Shown here in pieces: positions 33,027-41,722 of a DNA stretch of 64,000 bases. The position numbers and the translations under genes are program-made. Within the stretch, counting starts at the first letter, position 1; the number at the start of each line of letters is the position of its first letter. The notes beneath the pieces are model-generated. The model was given only the letters and a program-made list of their open reading frames with translations. It made no database searches and was not told the origin of the DNA. This DNA is from Lichenicoccus sp964246745 (GTDB lineage Bacteria > Pseudomonadota > Alphaproteobacteria > Acetobacterales > Acetobacteraceae), in NCBI GenBank assembly GCA_964246745.1, contig CAXTRK010000007.1:1-64000 (forward strand). The letters are read 5' to 3'.

Positions 33027-33725
33027 TCAGGGTGCGTCGACCAGCACCAATTCGGCATCCGACGTGGCGGTAATCGTAAGCGTGTCGGTTCCGGTAATGG
33101 CGGCGCCGTCGCGCGGCCCGGCGCTCGCGCCATTTATGTCGACCGAACCGCTCGATGCCACCAGATAGACGTGCCGCGCCGGATCAAGCGCCACGCGCGC
33201 TTGCTCGCCCGCCTTGAGCATGGCGCCCAGCACGCGCGCCTTGGCGCGGACCGGCAGTGCGTCCGTGTCCTCGGCAAACCCGCTGGCGAGCACGATGAAG
33301 CGGCCCGAACGGTCATCTCTGGGGAACGGCCGCGTGCTCCATGAGGGCGTCCCGCCGCGGGTTTCCGGCACAATCCAGATCTGGAACAGGCGGGTGGCGA
33401 CATCCTCGAGATTGTATTCGGAATGGCGTATGCCGGCGCCGGCCGACATCACCTGAATGCAGCCCGCCTCGGTGCGGCCGACATTGCCGAGCGAGTCCCT
33501 GTGGGTGATGGCGCCTTCACGGACATAGGTGATGATCTCCATGTCGGTGTGAGCATGCGCGGGAAAGCCCGAGCCGGCGACGATCTCGTCGTCGTTCCAG
33601 ACGAGCAGTGCGCCCCAGCCCATGCGCCGCGCATCCTGATAGCCGGCAAACGAGAAATGATGCCTGGCCTGGAGCCAGCCGTAGTCGGCGAAGCCGAGTT
33701 CGTCGAAGGCCCTGAGGTCGATCAT
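33027..33725 (-). CDS. pirin-family protein (YhhW-like)
   Basis: A 232-residue bicupin. The N-terminal metal site shows HHFSFAGYQD, GFPAHAHTDMEIITYV, GNVGRTEAGCIQVMSAGAGIRHSEYN (split here), with His, His, Glu and His ligands. FQIWIVPETRGGTPSWSTRPFP and a weaker C-terminal cupin follow. Bacterial pirins such as YhhW can show quercetin dioxygenase activity; others act as regulators. Cytoplasmic. It is divergent from a small membrane protein gene across about 170 bp. Confidence 0.92.
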   Translation of the reverse strand: MIDLRAFDELGFADYGWLQARHHFSFAGYQDARRMGWGALLVWNDDEIVAGSGFPAHAHTDMEIITYVREGAITHRDSLGNVGRTEAGCIQVMSAGAGIRHSEYNLEDVATRLFQIWIVPETRGGTPSWSTRPFPRDDRSGRFIVLASGFAEDTDALPVRAKARVLGAMLKAGEQARVALDPARHVYLVASSGSVDINGASAGPRDGAAITGTDTLTITATSDAELVLVDAP

Positions 33726-33897
33726 TCCTGCATTTCCCCATTTGCTGTGCTTGCGTCGTATGCCGCCGCTTCGCCTCTGTTGATCAAGTGCGCATGATCA
33801 GCATTGCTGCGCGCCGAACTCGGCGATAGTGATGGCGTCAGAAACAGACGATCTGGAGCGGCCGCCATCGTCCCGCTCAGGCAAAGGGAGACGCAAC

Positions 33898-34068
33898 GTG
33901 CCCTTCGACGGAGTCGACTTCGAAGCGCGCCGCAGACAGCCGGAACGTGAGACGTCCGGAGAGAAAGCCTTCCGCATCCTCTTTCTCGTGGTTGCTATCT
34001 GCCTGCTCCTGATGCCCGTCTCGGCGGTGGGTCTGGTCGATATCATCCGCTACGTGCGCGGCAACTAA
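33898..34068 (+). CDS. small single-pass membrane protein
   Basis: A 56-residue protein starting with a GTG at 33898 (GTGCCCTTCGAC, read MPFD) that has AGGGAG upstream. The N-terminal half is charged (DFEARRRQPERETSGE) and the C-terminal half is one transmembrane helix, AFRILFLVVAICLLLMPVSA, then VGLVDIIRYVRG. Conserved-looking but unassigned. An in-frame ATG at 33832 would add 22 residues and has no ribosome site. Function unknown. Confidence 0.55.
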   Translation: MPFDGVDFEARRRQPERETSGEKAFRILFLVVAICLLLMPVSAVGLVDIIRYVRGN

Positions 34069-34084
34069 GGGCGCCAGAGGGACA

Positions 34085-34732
34085 CTAAGCGGTACTACGC
34101 GCAACCCGAATTGCGACCTCGTTTCGCCGGAGCGGCGGCAAGGTCCAGGGTGGATTGTAGAACCAGGCAACTGGCCGGCCGATGGCGGACCAACCACTGC
34201 CGTGCAGACCATCCAGGAGCTTCTTGTCCTGGCGCGCCACCGCCGCCGGTGTCGGAGTGCCGGCGAAGCGCAGCACCGCGTAGGTCTCGGCCGGAATCGC
34301 GACAAGCCTGACCAGCGCATCGTTCGGCGCCGGCAGCGTGCGCAGGCTGCTGGCGGCAGGCATGAAGAAGCTGATCGTCCACGTTCCATCGGCGGCGCGC
34401 GTCTGCGCCACCGGAGCGGTCATCGGGATTCGCTGGTCGCTCGACTTATCATTCCCCGCTGTGGCCTGAGCCACCGGCGCGGTCATGGCGATCTTCGCGC
34501 GCGCATGATTGTCCCCGAAGATATACCCGGCGACGCGGCGGAACCCGATATCGCGTGCACGCTGTTCGCTGCCGTGCACCGTGGTTTCGGCCGCAATCCG
34601 AGCCGGGTATTGCCGGATCGCAATGCCGCCTATGCGCTGGACGACTTCATAGCGCGGCTCCTCCACGTTGCTGATTCCGAACACCGAGCAGCCCGCTAGC
34701 CAGAGCGACGACAGCAGCGCCATCCACTTCAT
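34085..34732 (-). CDS. SOUL haem-binding family lipoprotein
   Basis: A 215-residue protein with a lipoprotein signal (LLSSLWLAGCSVFG, lipid on Cys) and the SOUL fold: EEPRYEVVQRIGGIAIRQYP, AGYIFGDNHARAKIAMTAPV, two AMTAPVAQ-type motifs and FFMPAASSLRTLPAP. SOUL proteins bind haem or tetrapyrroles; the bacterial ones are exported and uncharacterised. Its 5' end overlaps the 3' end of the lytic transglycosylase gene on the same strand by about 86 bases. Confidence 0.85.
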   Translation of the reverse strand: MKWMALLSSLWLAGCSVFGISNVEEPRYEVVQRIGGIAIRQYPARIAAETTVHGSEQRARDIGFRRVAGYIFGDNHARAKIAMTAPVAQATAGNDKSSDQRIPMTAPVAQTRAADGTWTISFFMPAASSLRTLPAPNDALVRLVAIPAETYAVLRFAGTPTPAAVARQDKKLLDGLHGSGWSAIGRPVAWFYNPPWTLPPLRRNEVAIRVARSTA

Positions 34733-36080
34733 TCCCGACGGATCCCTGCGCAACGCTCAGTCCCGCAGCCAGCTTCCGCTCTGTTGCAAAGCCAGGCCAG
34801 CCACCTCGTGCGAGCGTATCGAGCGACGACGACGGCAGGTGCAGGCGCGCATCATAGCTCCAAAGCGCGCAAAGCACGCGGCGGACGAAGTCGCGTGTCT
34901 CCGGCGCCGGCAGCGCCTCGATGAACAGCAACGGGTCGTGCGCCGTTTCCGTCCCCTCATCGCGGCTCCACCGTCCAAGCGCGTTCGGTCCGGCATTGTA
35001 GCTTGCCAGCAGACGGATCAGGTCGCCGTCAATGCCCTGCTGCCGAGCCAGGTAATCCAGGTAACGCTGCCCGATGGCCAGGTTGCTGCCCGCATTCTCG
35101 AGTGCCCGCACAATCGTGCGCGCTTTGCGCGCTTGCGAACCGCCAACCACGAAGCGCGCGGTGACCGGCATGATCTGCATCAGCCCGTGCGCCCCGGCAC
35201 TGGATACCGCGTGGCGATCAAAGTTCGACTCCACCTGCACCAAGGCATAGACCAGCGCCGGATTGACGATGAATCCGCCTTCCGGCCGCAGCCGCGGCAA
35301 TGGCGGCGCGTTGTCGTCCTGGCTGGGCGGCAGACCCTCGGCGCGCGCGGCCAGCATGCCGTAGAACGTGTCGGGAAAAGCCGTGGCGCGGCCCAGCCAG
35401 GAACGAGCGCCCGACATGTCGCCAAGCCGACCATGCGTTCGCGCGGCCCACATCGCCGCACCAGCACAGATGTCTACGTCCGTTCCGCATGCGTTTGCCG
35501 CTTGCTCGAACAGACCTTCGGCAAGCCTGATGTCGCCCTCGCGCCAGGCAGCGAGGCCGCCGATGGTGCCGGCAAGCCCGATTGCGCTCTCTGAACGCGC
35601 CGCACCCGAGCGACTCTGCGCCAACGCCCGACGCGCGGTCAGCAGCGCCAGCGTGTCGTCGCCATCGGCAAACAGCGCCTGGGCAACCTCCGCACGCAGC
35701 AGCGTGGCATAGCGCAAGTCGGGAAACCGTGTGCGCCTGACCAGACGAAGCGCACTGCGCGCGCCTGCAACCCCTCTGCTCAGTCGCTCCCGTATGGTGC
35801 GGTCAAGCAGAGGGTTGCGCGAGACAGCACGTTCCTTGACCGTGGCACGAGCTTCGCGGCCCGCCGCCTGGAAGGCAAAGATCAGCGGCACATGTGAGGC
35901 ATCCTCGGCGGGAAGCGGAGGCGGGATGGCGATCGTGTGATTGCGCCAGCCATCAATGCTCCTCCCATTGGACCTCCAGGTGGGAGCCCCGACGGCGCCG
36001 GCCAGAAGTGCCGCGCCCGCGAGTAGGGCAGGGGCCGCATTGTGGGGGTGTCGTCTGGCAATCCCGAGCATTCCGGGCAA
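34647..36080 (-). CDS. lytic transglycosylase (SLT domain)
   Basis: A 477-residue peptidoglycan lytic transglycosylase with an N-terminal signal-like segment (ALLAGAALLAGAVGA), a helical linker of SEL1-like pattern and a C-terminal SLT domain: PALVYALVQVESNFDRHAVS with the catalytic Glu, SAGAHGLMQIMPVTA, NLAIGQRYLDYLA and LLASYNAGPNALGRW. It cuts glycan strands in the periplasm, with roles in growth or flagellar insertion. The last 25-30 residues are read from DNA that encodes the start of the SOUL protein in another frame; whether both are used, or the stop is misplaced by a frameshift, is unclear. Confidence 0.88.
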   Translation of the reverse strand: MPGMLGIARRHPHNAAPALLAGAALLAGAVGAPTWRSNGRSIDGWRNHTIAIPPPLPAEDASHVPLIFAFQAAGREARATVKERAVSRNPLLDRTIRERLSRGVAGARSALRLVRRTRFPDLRYATLLRAEVAQALFADGDDTLALLTARRALAQSRSGAARSESAIGLAGTIGGLAAWREGDIRLAEGLFEQAANACGTDVDICAGAAMWAARTHGRLGDMSGARSWLGRATAFPDTFYGMLAARAEGLPPSQDDNAPPLPRLRPEGGFIVNPALVYALVQVESNFDRHAVSSAGAHGLMQIMPVTARFVVGGSQARKARTIVRALENAGSNLAIGQRYLDYLARQQGIDGDLIRLLASYNAGPNALGRWSRDEGTETAHDPLLFIEALPAPETRDFVRRVLCALWSYDARLHLPSSSLDTLARGGWPGFATERKLAAGLSVAQGSVGNEVDGAAVVALASGLLGVRNQQRGGAAL

Positions 36081-36179
36081 CTGGAGGTAAGGGCGCTAAG
36101 AAACAATCCTGGAATTACAGCTGAAGTAAAACAAGGCCAAGGCGCTGCGGCGGTCCCGCAAGCCCCGCGGATCCCACCC

Positions 36180-36243
36180 CAATTCTTTAACGAATTGGAT
36201 TCCAAAGGCAAAGCCTTTGGCGGGGCTTGGGGCGGAGCCCCAA
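36180..36243. repeat. three adjacent inverted repeats (hairpins)
   Basis: Three perfect inverted repeats stand in a row: CAATTC-TTTAAC-GAATTG (36180-36197), CCAAAGGC-AAA-GCCTTTGG (36202-36220) and TTGGGGC-GGA-GCCCCAA (36227-36243). They lie between the stop of the uracil-DNA glycosylase gene (minus) and the start of the lytic transglycosylase gene (minus). The last two would form stable stems and could terminate transcription leaving the glycosylase gene or stabilise its mRNA. From memory, similar CAAAGCCTTTGG...GGAGCCCC elements recur in Acetobacteraceae genomes, so it may be a dispersed repeat. Confidence 0.6.
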
Positions 36244-36246
36244 CTC

Positions 36247-37038
36247 TTACTTGCTTGCGGGCGCCAGACCACCGCCGCTCTCACCCGGTTGTGATGCCTC
36301 GGCGTCAAGCGTCGTACGCAGCAGCAGCAGATCATGCCAGGCTTCGCGTCGGCAGGCCGGGTTGGCGAGGAGTTGGCCTGGATGGCGCATGGCCAGGGCT
36401 CGGTGCCCTCCCGCCGTGTTCAGCCATTTTCCGCGCAGCCGGCTCAGCGGCGCTTCCGTCTCGAGCAGCGCGCGCGCTGGACGGGTGCCCATGAGCAGCA
36501 GATGCCTGGGGCGCACGAGTGTCAGCAGACGGTGCAGGAATGGCAGGCAGGCCGCCATCTCGGCGGGGTTCACCCTGCGGTCGCCGGGCGGCCGCCACGG
36601 GATCAACGGCGCGATCAGCATCTGCCGCCGGGACAGGCCGATGCTGGCCAGCATGCGATCGAGCAGGCCGCCGGACGGGCCGGCGAAAACCCTGCCGGCG
36701 CGATCCTCGTCCGCGTCCGGCACTTCGCCGATAAGCAGCAGGCCGGACGCGGGATCGCCTTCGGCAAACAGGGTGTGGCTCGCCGTGTCGCGCAGCGCGC
36801 AGCCCTTGAAGGCGAGCACGGCATCGCGCAGACGATCCAGGCTGTCGGCGGCGTCGGCCGCCTGTTCCGCCCGGATGGTATGAAGGGGGGGCGCCGATCG
36901 GCTCGCCGCTGCCTGGGACGATTGTGGCGGCTCGGCCGAAAGCCGGTGGTGCGGCGTCTCGTCGATCGCCTCGTCCGCTCCCCAGTCGATCTGCAGGCGC
37001 AGCAGATCGAGCGCTTCGGTGACCGACAGGTCGAGCAA
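36247..37038 (-). CDS. family 4-type uracil-DNA glycosylase
   Basis: A 263-residue UDG. Motifs: FKGCALRDTASHTLFAEGDP, LLIGEVPDADEDRAGRVFAGPSGGLLDRML, LIAPLIPWRPPGDRRVNPAE and MRHPGQLLANPACRREAWHDL. They match the alphaproteobacterial type 4/5-like UDG, which removes uracil from DNA; the expected GEAPGxxED reads GEVPDADED. The start is a TTG at 37038 with AGGAGG upstream; no ATG opens the frame near the family's N-terminus, and longer frames overlap the antisense of the next gene. Confidence 0.88.
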   Translation of the reverse strand: MLDLSVTEALDLLRLQIDWGADEAIDETPHHRLSAEPPQSSQAAASRSAPPLHTIRAEQAADAADSLDRLRDAVLAFKGCALRDTASHTLFAEGDPASGLLLIGEVPDADEDRAGRVFAGPSGGLLDRMLASIGLSRRQMLIAPLIPWRPPGDRRVNPAEMAACLPFLHRLLTLVRPRHLLLMGTRPARALLETEAPLSRLRGKWLNTAGGHRALAMRHPGQLLANPACRREAWHDLLLLRTTLDAEASQPGESGGGLAPASK

Positions 37039-37110
37039 AGCCGGCGCTCCTCCTGCTGCAAGGATAGCTAGGATAGCCGTGGACGTGCCGCCCTGATAGG
37101 CTGCTTGGTG

Positions 37111-38817
37111 ATGCCCACCAGAGCTGCCGCCATCTTTCTTCTGCTTGGATTGCTGTCGACCCCTGCGGCTTCCGCGTTGGCGGCGGCGGTGCCCGTCGCC
37201 AAGCCGCCTGCGGCCTATGGTGACTATCTGAGCGGCGTCGTGGCTGGCGCGCTCGGTGACAACGACACCGCCTCGCACCGTCTGCTTGAAGTGCTCAGGC
37301 TCGATCCTGACGCGTCCTCGGTTCGCGCCCAGGCTTTCTTGTTCTCCGCGCTGGCGGGAAAGCCCCAGGCGGCGGCGCTTGCGGCACAGGTCAGCGGCAA
37401 CCCGCTCGCGTCGCTGGTGCTCGGCAATGAAGCCGTGCGCCAGGGTGACTGGCCGGGAGCCCAGCGGCACTACAATGACGCGTCTCAGTCACCGTTGAAT
37501 GGGCTGCTGCGTCCGCTGCTGGTGGCCTGGTCGCAGCAAGGCGCCGGCGAGACCGATCAGGCGCTTGAAACGCTCACGCCGCTGATCGCCAACAGCCCGA
37601 TTGCCGGCGTGTACGCCCTGCACGCGGCGATGATCGCCGACCAGGCCGAACGGAGCGCGGCGGCTGCCCGCTTCTATAAGCAGGCGCTGGCGCTCTATCC
37701 CGGCTCCGACCTGACCTTCGTGCAATGCTATGGGAGCTTTCTGGATCGCTCCGGCCATTCGCCGCAAGCGGCGATGCTGGTGCATGCGCTGGCCGAGACG
37801 CTGCCGATCTTGTCGATGTCCGAGCCGGCGCTGGTGTCGGCGCTTGGCACCATGCCGGTCCAGGTTCCACGCCAGGGCCTGGCGCGCGCCTACCTGAATT
37901 TCGCCTCGCTGATCACGCAGCAGGGTGGGCGCGGCCGTGAGGCGGAGGCTTTCATGCTGCGCTTCGCGCTTGACCTGGAGCCGGCACTGTCGCCAGCGCG
38001 TCTGCTGCTCGCCGACCTGCAGAATGCGGCCGGCTCGCCGCGTCAAGCCTTGGCGAGCCTGCGGCTGATCCCAAGCAGCGATCCACTCGCGCCGGTGGCG
38101 GCTTTGCGCATTGCCGTCATCGCCAACGCGACGGGAGATCACGCGCAAGCCATCGCCACTCTGGAACGATTGGTCAAAAGCCAGCCGACGCACGCCGAGC
38201 CGTTGCAGGCGTTGGGCGACCTATTTCAGGATGACGGCCGTCCGGGAGAGGCGATCGACGCCTATGATCAGGCAATCCGGCTGATGTCGCCGATCGGAGG
38301 CGATGACTGGCCGGTGCTGTTCGCGCGCGCGACCGCCTATGACCGCAACCAGCAGTGGCCGCAGGCCCAGGCTGACCTGGAGCACGCGTTGCGGCTGGCG
38401 CCGAACCAGCCTGTCCTGTTGAACTATCTTGGTTATAGCTGGATCGAGCGGAAGCAGGATCTCGGCCGCGCACGCATCATGATCCAGCGCGCCCTCGATC
38501 AGGACCCGAGCGACGGCTCGATCAGGGACAGTCTTGGCTGGGCGATGGTGCGTCAGAACGACACCGCCGGCGCCGTGCGCGAACTCGAGAAAGCGGCCGA
38601 ACAGATGCCGGAGGATGCGACGGTGAACTATCATCTCGGCGTCGCCTACTGGGTCTCTGGACATAGGATCGAGGCGCAGGACCAGTGGCGATGGGCGTTG
38701 GGGCTGCACCCGGGAAAGCGGGACGCGGCGCGGATCGAGGCGGCCTTGCACAGCTCGATGAACCCCGACCCCAACCCGGTCGCCGCCGCGGACGCGCTGC
38801 CGTTGCCGCATCCCTAA
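37111..38817 (+). CDS. exported tetratricopeptide-repeat protein
   Basis: A 568-residue protein with a signal peptide (AAAIFLLLGLLSTPAASALA) followed by about 13 TPR-like helical pairs; clear units include GEAIDAYDQAIRLM, AQADLEHALRLAPNQPVLL, ARIMIQRALDQDPSDGSIRD and AVRELEKAAEQMPEDATVNY. Such proteins scaffold complexes at the periplasm or outer membrane, for instance in lipoprotein or polysaccharide export. It sits just upstream of ispE with 8 bases between. The ATG at 37111 is chosen; GTG and TTG codons lie just before it. Function unknown. Confidence 0.82.
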   Translation: MPTRAAAIFLLLGLLSTPAASALAAAVPVAKPPAAYGDYLSGVVAGALGDNDTASHRLLEVLRLDPDASSVRAQAFLFSALAGKPQAAALAAQVSGNPLASLVLGNEAVRQGDWPGAQRHYNDASQSPLNGLLRPLLVAWSQQGAGETDQALETLTPLIANSPIAGVYALHAAMIADQAERSAAAARFYKQALALYPGSDLTFVQCYGSFLDRSGHSPQAAMLVHALAETLPILSMSEPALVSALGTMPVQVPRQGLARAYLNFASLITQQGGRGREAEAFMLRFALDLEPALSPARLLLADLQNAAGSPRQALASLRLIPSSDPLAPVAALRIAVIANATGDHAQAIATLERLVKSQPTHAEPLQALGDLFQDDGRPGEAIDAYDQAIRLMSPIGGDDWPVLFARATAYDRNQQWPQAQADLEHALRLAPNQPVLLNYLGYSWIERKQDLGRARIMIQRALDQDPSDGSIRDSLGWAMVRQNDTAGAVRELEKAAEQMPEDATVNYHLGVAYWVSGHRIEAQDQWRWALGLHPGKRDAARIEAALHSSMNPDPNPVAAADALPLPHP

Positions 38818-38825
38818 GCGCTGCC

Positions 38826-39779
38826 ATGCACGAGACAGACACCACGGAGTATGCCTACGCCAAAATCAACCTGTTCCTGCACGTGACCGGACAGCGTGGC
38901 GACGGCTACCATCTGCTGGACAGCCTCGCGGTGTTCGCCGAGGTCGCGGACGTGCTCACCGTCACGACGGATACGGAGCTGCGGCTGTCGTTGCGCGGCC
39001 ACTTCGCGCCTGTGCTGCTGGGAGAGGGAGGCGACAATCTGGTGCTGCGCGCGGCGCGTTCGCTTGGTCCAGGGCACGTGCCGCAAGGTGCGCACCTGAC
39101 GCTGGACAAGCAACTGCCGGTCGCATCCGGGATTGGCGGTGGCTCAGCGGATGCGGCTGCCTCGCTGCGGCTGCTGCGGCGTTTCTGGGCGAGGGAGACT
39201 CTGGATGCCGACGCGCTGCATGCGCTTGCCGCCTCACTCGGCGCTGATGTGCCGGTCTGCCTTAGGTCGCGGCCGGCGCGGATGCAAGGCGTGGGCGAAC
39301 GGCTGACCGCTGCTCCCGCCTTGCCGTCGTCGCTGGGCATGGCGCTGATCAATTGCGGCGAGCAGGTCTCGACCCAGGCGGTGTTCCGGATGCGCGCCGA
39401 ATTGGCTGGCGCGAGCTACAGCGCGCCGGCTTGCCTGCCGGGCGGCTGGCACGATGCGTCTTCAATGGCCGAGACACTGTCGCGCGTGTCGAACGATCTG
39501 GAGCCGGCGGCATGTCGTCTCTGCCCGACCATCGATCGCGTGCTCGCGTCGCTGCGTGCGTTGCCGGGATGCCGGTTGGCCCGGATGAGCGGGTCGGGCG
39601 CCACGTGCTTCGGCCTGTTCGACAATCCGCACGCCGCCCGGACCGCGTTAGCCGCCCGAGTGTGGCCGGATGGCTGGTGGTGTTGGGCGGGAGGCCTGCA
39701 TTGCCCTCAAGACGGTTCAAGAACGGGCCTGCTTCCGTATGGTCGGCAGGTTGAGCAGCGGGGGCGGAGATCCAATTGA
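38826..39779 (+). CDS. ispE: 4-diphosphocytidyl-2-C-methyl-D-erythritol kinase
   Basis: A 317-residue GHMP kinase of the MEP isoprenoid pathway. Motifs: YAYAKINLFLHVTGQRGDGYHLLDSL, the ATP loop LPVASGIGGGSADAAASLRLL and the C-terminal ARMSGSGATCFGLF. It phosphorylates CDP-methylerythritol in the cytoplasm. The frame runs about 30 residues past the usual end, with a rather odd tail (GLHCPQDGSRTGLL). Starts at 38826, where the family begins. Its stop overlaps the next small gene (TTGA). Confidence 0.93.
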   Translation: MHETDTTEYAYAKINLFLHVTGQRGDGYHLLDSLAVFAEVADVLTVTTDTELRLSLRGHFAPVLLGEGGDNLVLRAARSLGPGHVPQGAHLTLDKQLPVASGIGGGSADAAASLRLLRRFWARETLDADALHALAASLGADVPVCLRSRPARMQGVGERLTAAPALPSSLGMALINCGEQVSTQAVFRMRAELAGASYSAPACLPGGWHDASSMAETLSRVSNDLEPAACRLCPTIDRVLASLRALPGCRLARMSGSGATCFGLFDNPHAARTALAARVWPDGWWCWAGGLHCPQDGSRTGLLPYGRQVEQRGRRSN

Positions 39780-40168
39780 GCGCACGAATGCAGGTCGCCG
39801 TTTCGGATGACGGCCAGATCGCCAGCCTGGCGCTACTGCCGGAGAGCGGTCTCGAGGGCAAGATCACTCTGACCCTGGATCAGATCACGCAGTTGATCAC
39901 GGGGCTCGGCCAGGCACGCGCGAAGATGGTGCGGAACCTGCCGGTGCCGCCGATTGAGGGCGCCCACTTCACGCCGGTCTACAAGACGCAGTGGGTCGTG
40001 CAGCCCGAGGCGATGACCGAGGGCTCGGTGATCGCCTTCCAGCATCCGGCCTATGGGCCGGTCGGCATGGTGCTTCCCGCCGCCGCGGTGGAAAAGGTGG
40101 TGCGTGCGCTCACCGTGCATCTGGGCATGGTGCACAGCATCGAGGGCGAGCCTCGCAGGCCGAGCTGA
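39776..40168 (+). CDS. conserved-looking hypothetical protein
   Basis: A 130-residue protein, or 126 if the ATG at 39788 is used; the TTG at 39776 overlaps the ispE stop. It has MQVAVSDDGQIASLAL, KITLTLDQITQLITGLGQ, PIEGAHFTPVYKTQWVVQ and GSVIAFQHPAYGPVGMVLP, a small beta-rich domain with a central helix. No family recognised. Close coupling with ispE suggests it is cotranscribed. Function unknown. Confidence 0.55.
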   Translation: MSARMQVAVSDDGQIASLALLPESGLEGKITLTLDQITQLITGLGQARAKMVRNLPVPPIEGAHFTPVYKTQWVVQPEAMTEGSVIAFQHPAYGPVGMVLPAAAVEKVVRALTVHLGMVHSIEGEPRRPS

Positions 40169-40203
40169 GTTCGGCACGACCGCACGGAAAGGTTGACAGG
40201 GTC

Positions 40204-40815
40204 ATGGGTACACTAGCCGCCTGGATCACGGCTGCGATCTCCGCCGGCGGCTATGGCGGCGTGGCGCTGCTGATGGCGCTGGAATCAGCCTGTATCCCGC
40301 TGCCATCCGAAGTCATCATGCCGTTCGCGGGGTATCTTGTCTCCACCGGCCGCTTCAGCCTTTGGCTGGTGGCGCTCGCCGGCGCGATCGGCTGCACCAT
40401 CGGTTCGAGCGTGGCCTACTGGGTGGGCGCGTTGGGCGGCCGGCGCTTCGTCGACCGCTGGGGCCGCTGGATTCTGCTGGATCATGGTGACCTGATCGCC
40501 GCCGAGCGTTTTTTCGCGCGGTTCGGCACGCCGGCGGTGCTGATCGGAAGGCTGCTTCCGGTGGTGCGTACCTTCATCGCGCTGCCGGCCGGAATGGGAC
40601 GGATGCGTCAGGCGCCGTTCCAGACCTACACCTTTATCGGTTCGTTCATCTGGTGCTATGCGCTGGCCGCGATCGGAGCGGCACTGGGCAAACGCTGGGA
40701 CAACGATCCGGCGCTGCGCGCGACGATGCAGAACTTCCATGTGGCGATCGCGGCGATGGTGGTGATCGGCGTCGGCTGGTTCCTGTGGCATCGTCTGCGG
40801 CCGCGTCGCGCCTGA
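40204..40815 (+). CDS. DedA-family membrane protein
   Basis: A 203-residue integral membrane protein. DedA signatures: ALESACIPLPSEVIMPFAGYL (E-x3-P-x2-P-S-E), GSSVAYWVGALGG, the F-x-R-FG motif in FARFGTPAVLIGRLLPVVRT, and GMGRMRQAPFQTYTFIG. DedA proteins are flippases of the undecaprenyl-phosphate/lipid type, required for envelope homeostasis; some export lipids or cations. The ATG at 40204 is chosen because homology begins there. Confidence 0.9.
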   Translation: MGTLAAWITAAISAGGYGGVALLMALESACIPLPSEVIMPFAGYLVSTGRFSLWLVALAGAIGCTIGSSVAYWVGALGGRRFVDRWGRWILLDHGDLIAAERFFARFGTPAVLIGRLLPVVRTFIALPAGMGRMRQAPFQTYTFIGSFIWCYALAAIGAALGKRWDNDPALRATMQNFHVAIAAMVVIGVGWFLWHRLRPRRA

Positions 40816-40819
40816 CCGT

Positions 40820-41695
40820 TCAGGCAAGCAGCATGCGGATTGCGGCCACGGTCGCGTCCGGCGCTTCCTGCGGCAGGTTGTGGCCGATTCCGGGAAGCAC
40901 GCTGCGCTGATACTCGCCGGTAAAATGATCGCGGTGCCGCTCTGATAACTCGGCGGGCGACACGCCGTCGTCGGCGCCGTGGAGAACGATGGTCGGGACG
41001 TTGATCGTTGGTTGTGCGGCCAATCGCCGCTCGACGGCTTCGGCGGCCGGATCGCCGCTGACCTTGCCAAAGCGATGGCGGTAGGAGTGGATCACGACCT
41101 CCACGAAATCCGCGTTGTCGAACGCACTGGCGCTGCGCTGGAATACCGCATCGGCAAACCGCCAGGAGGGCGACCAGAGCTGCCAGAGCAGGCGGCAAAA
41201 CGCGCGGCGATCCCGCATCAGTCCGGCACGGCCCCGCTCGGTCTGGAAATAATATTGATACCACAGCCGGAACTCCGCCTCCGGAGACTGCGGAGCGCCG
41301 GCGCCGGCGATGTCCTGGATATTGTAGCCGGTGCAGCTCAGCAGGCCGGCGACGCGCTCCGGCCACAAGGCCGCGACGACGCAGGCCGCCCTGCCGCCCC
41401 AATCGTAGCCAACCAGCACCGCGCGTGAAATCGACAACGCGTCCAGCAATGCCAGGAGATCGCCTCCCAGCACCGCCTGTTCTCCCGAGCGCGGGGTTTG
41501 GGGTGAGAGGAAACGGGTTGGGCCGTAGCCGCGAAGGTAGGGGACGATCACCCGGCGGTCCGCAAGACCGGCCGCGACGGCGTCATAGGCATGCACGTCG
41601 TATGGAAAGCCATGGAGCAGCACCACCGGCGTGCCGTCCACCGGTCCGGTTTCGTGGTAGGCCACTTCCAGCACGCCGGCAGTCACTCGTTTCAT
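40820..41695 (-). CDS. alpha/beta hydrolase with Asp nucleophile (epoxide hydrolase-like)
   Basis: A 291-residue hydrolase. Oxyanion strand: VVLLHGFPYDVHAYD (HGFP). The nucleophile elbow is VLVGYDWGGRAA, with an Asp instead of Ser, which is the mark of epoxide hydrolases and haloalkane or haloacetate dehalogenases. Acid/base region: VLHGADDGVSPAELSERH and the catalytic His in GIGHNLPQEAPD. Substrate unknown. The ATG at 41695 follows the usual N-terminus; a start 21 bases upstream is less likely. Convergent with DedA, 4 bases between ends. Confidence 0.82.
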   Translation of the reverse strand: MKRVTAGVLEVAYHETGPVDGTPVVLLHGFPYDVHAYDAVAAGLADRRVIVPYLRGYGPTRFLSPQTPRSGEQAVLGGDLLALLDALSISRAVLVGYDWGGRAACVVAALWPERVAGLLSCTGYNIQDIAGAGAPQSPEAEFRLWYQYYFQTERGRAGLMRDRRAFCRLLWQLWSPSWRFADAVFQRSASAFDNADFVEVVIHSYRHRFGKVSGDPAAEAVERRLAAQPTINVPTIVLHGADDGVSPAELSERHRDHFTGEYQRSVLPGIGHNLPQEAPDATVAAIRMLLA

Positions 41696-41722
41696 GCTGA
41701 CCACCTGTCGAAGCACGGCCGT

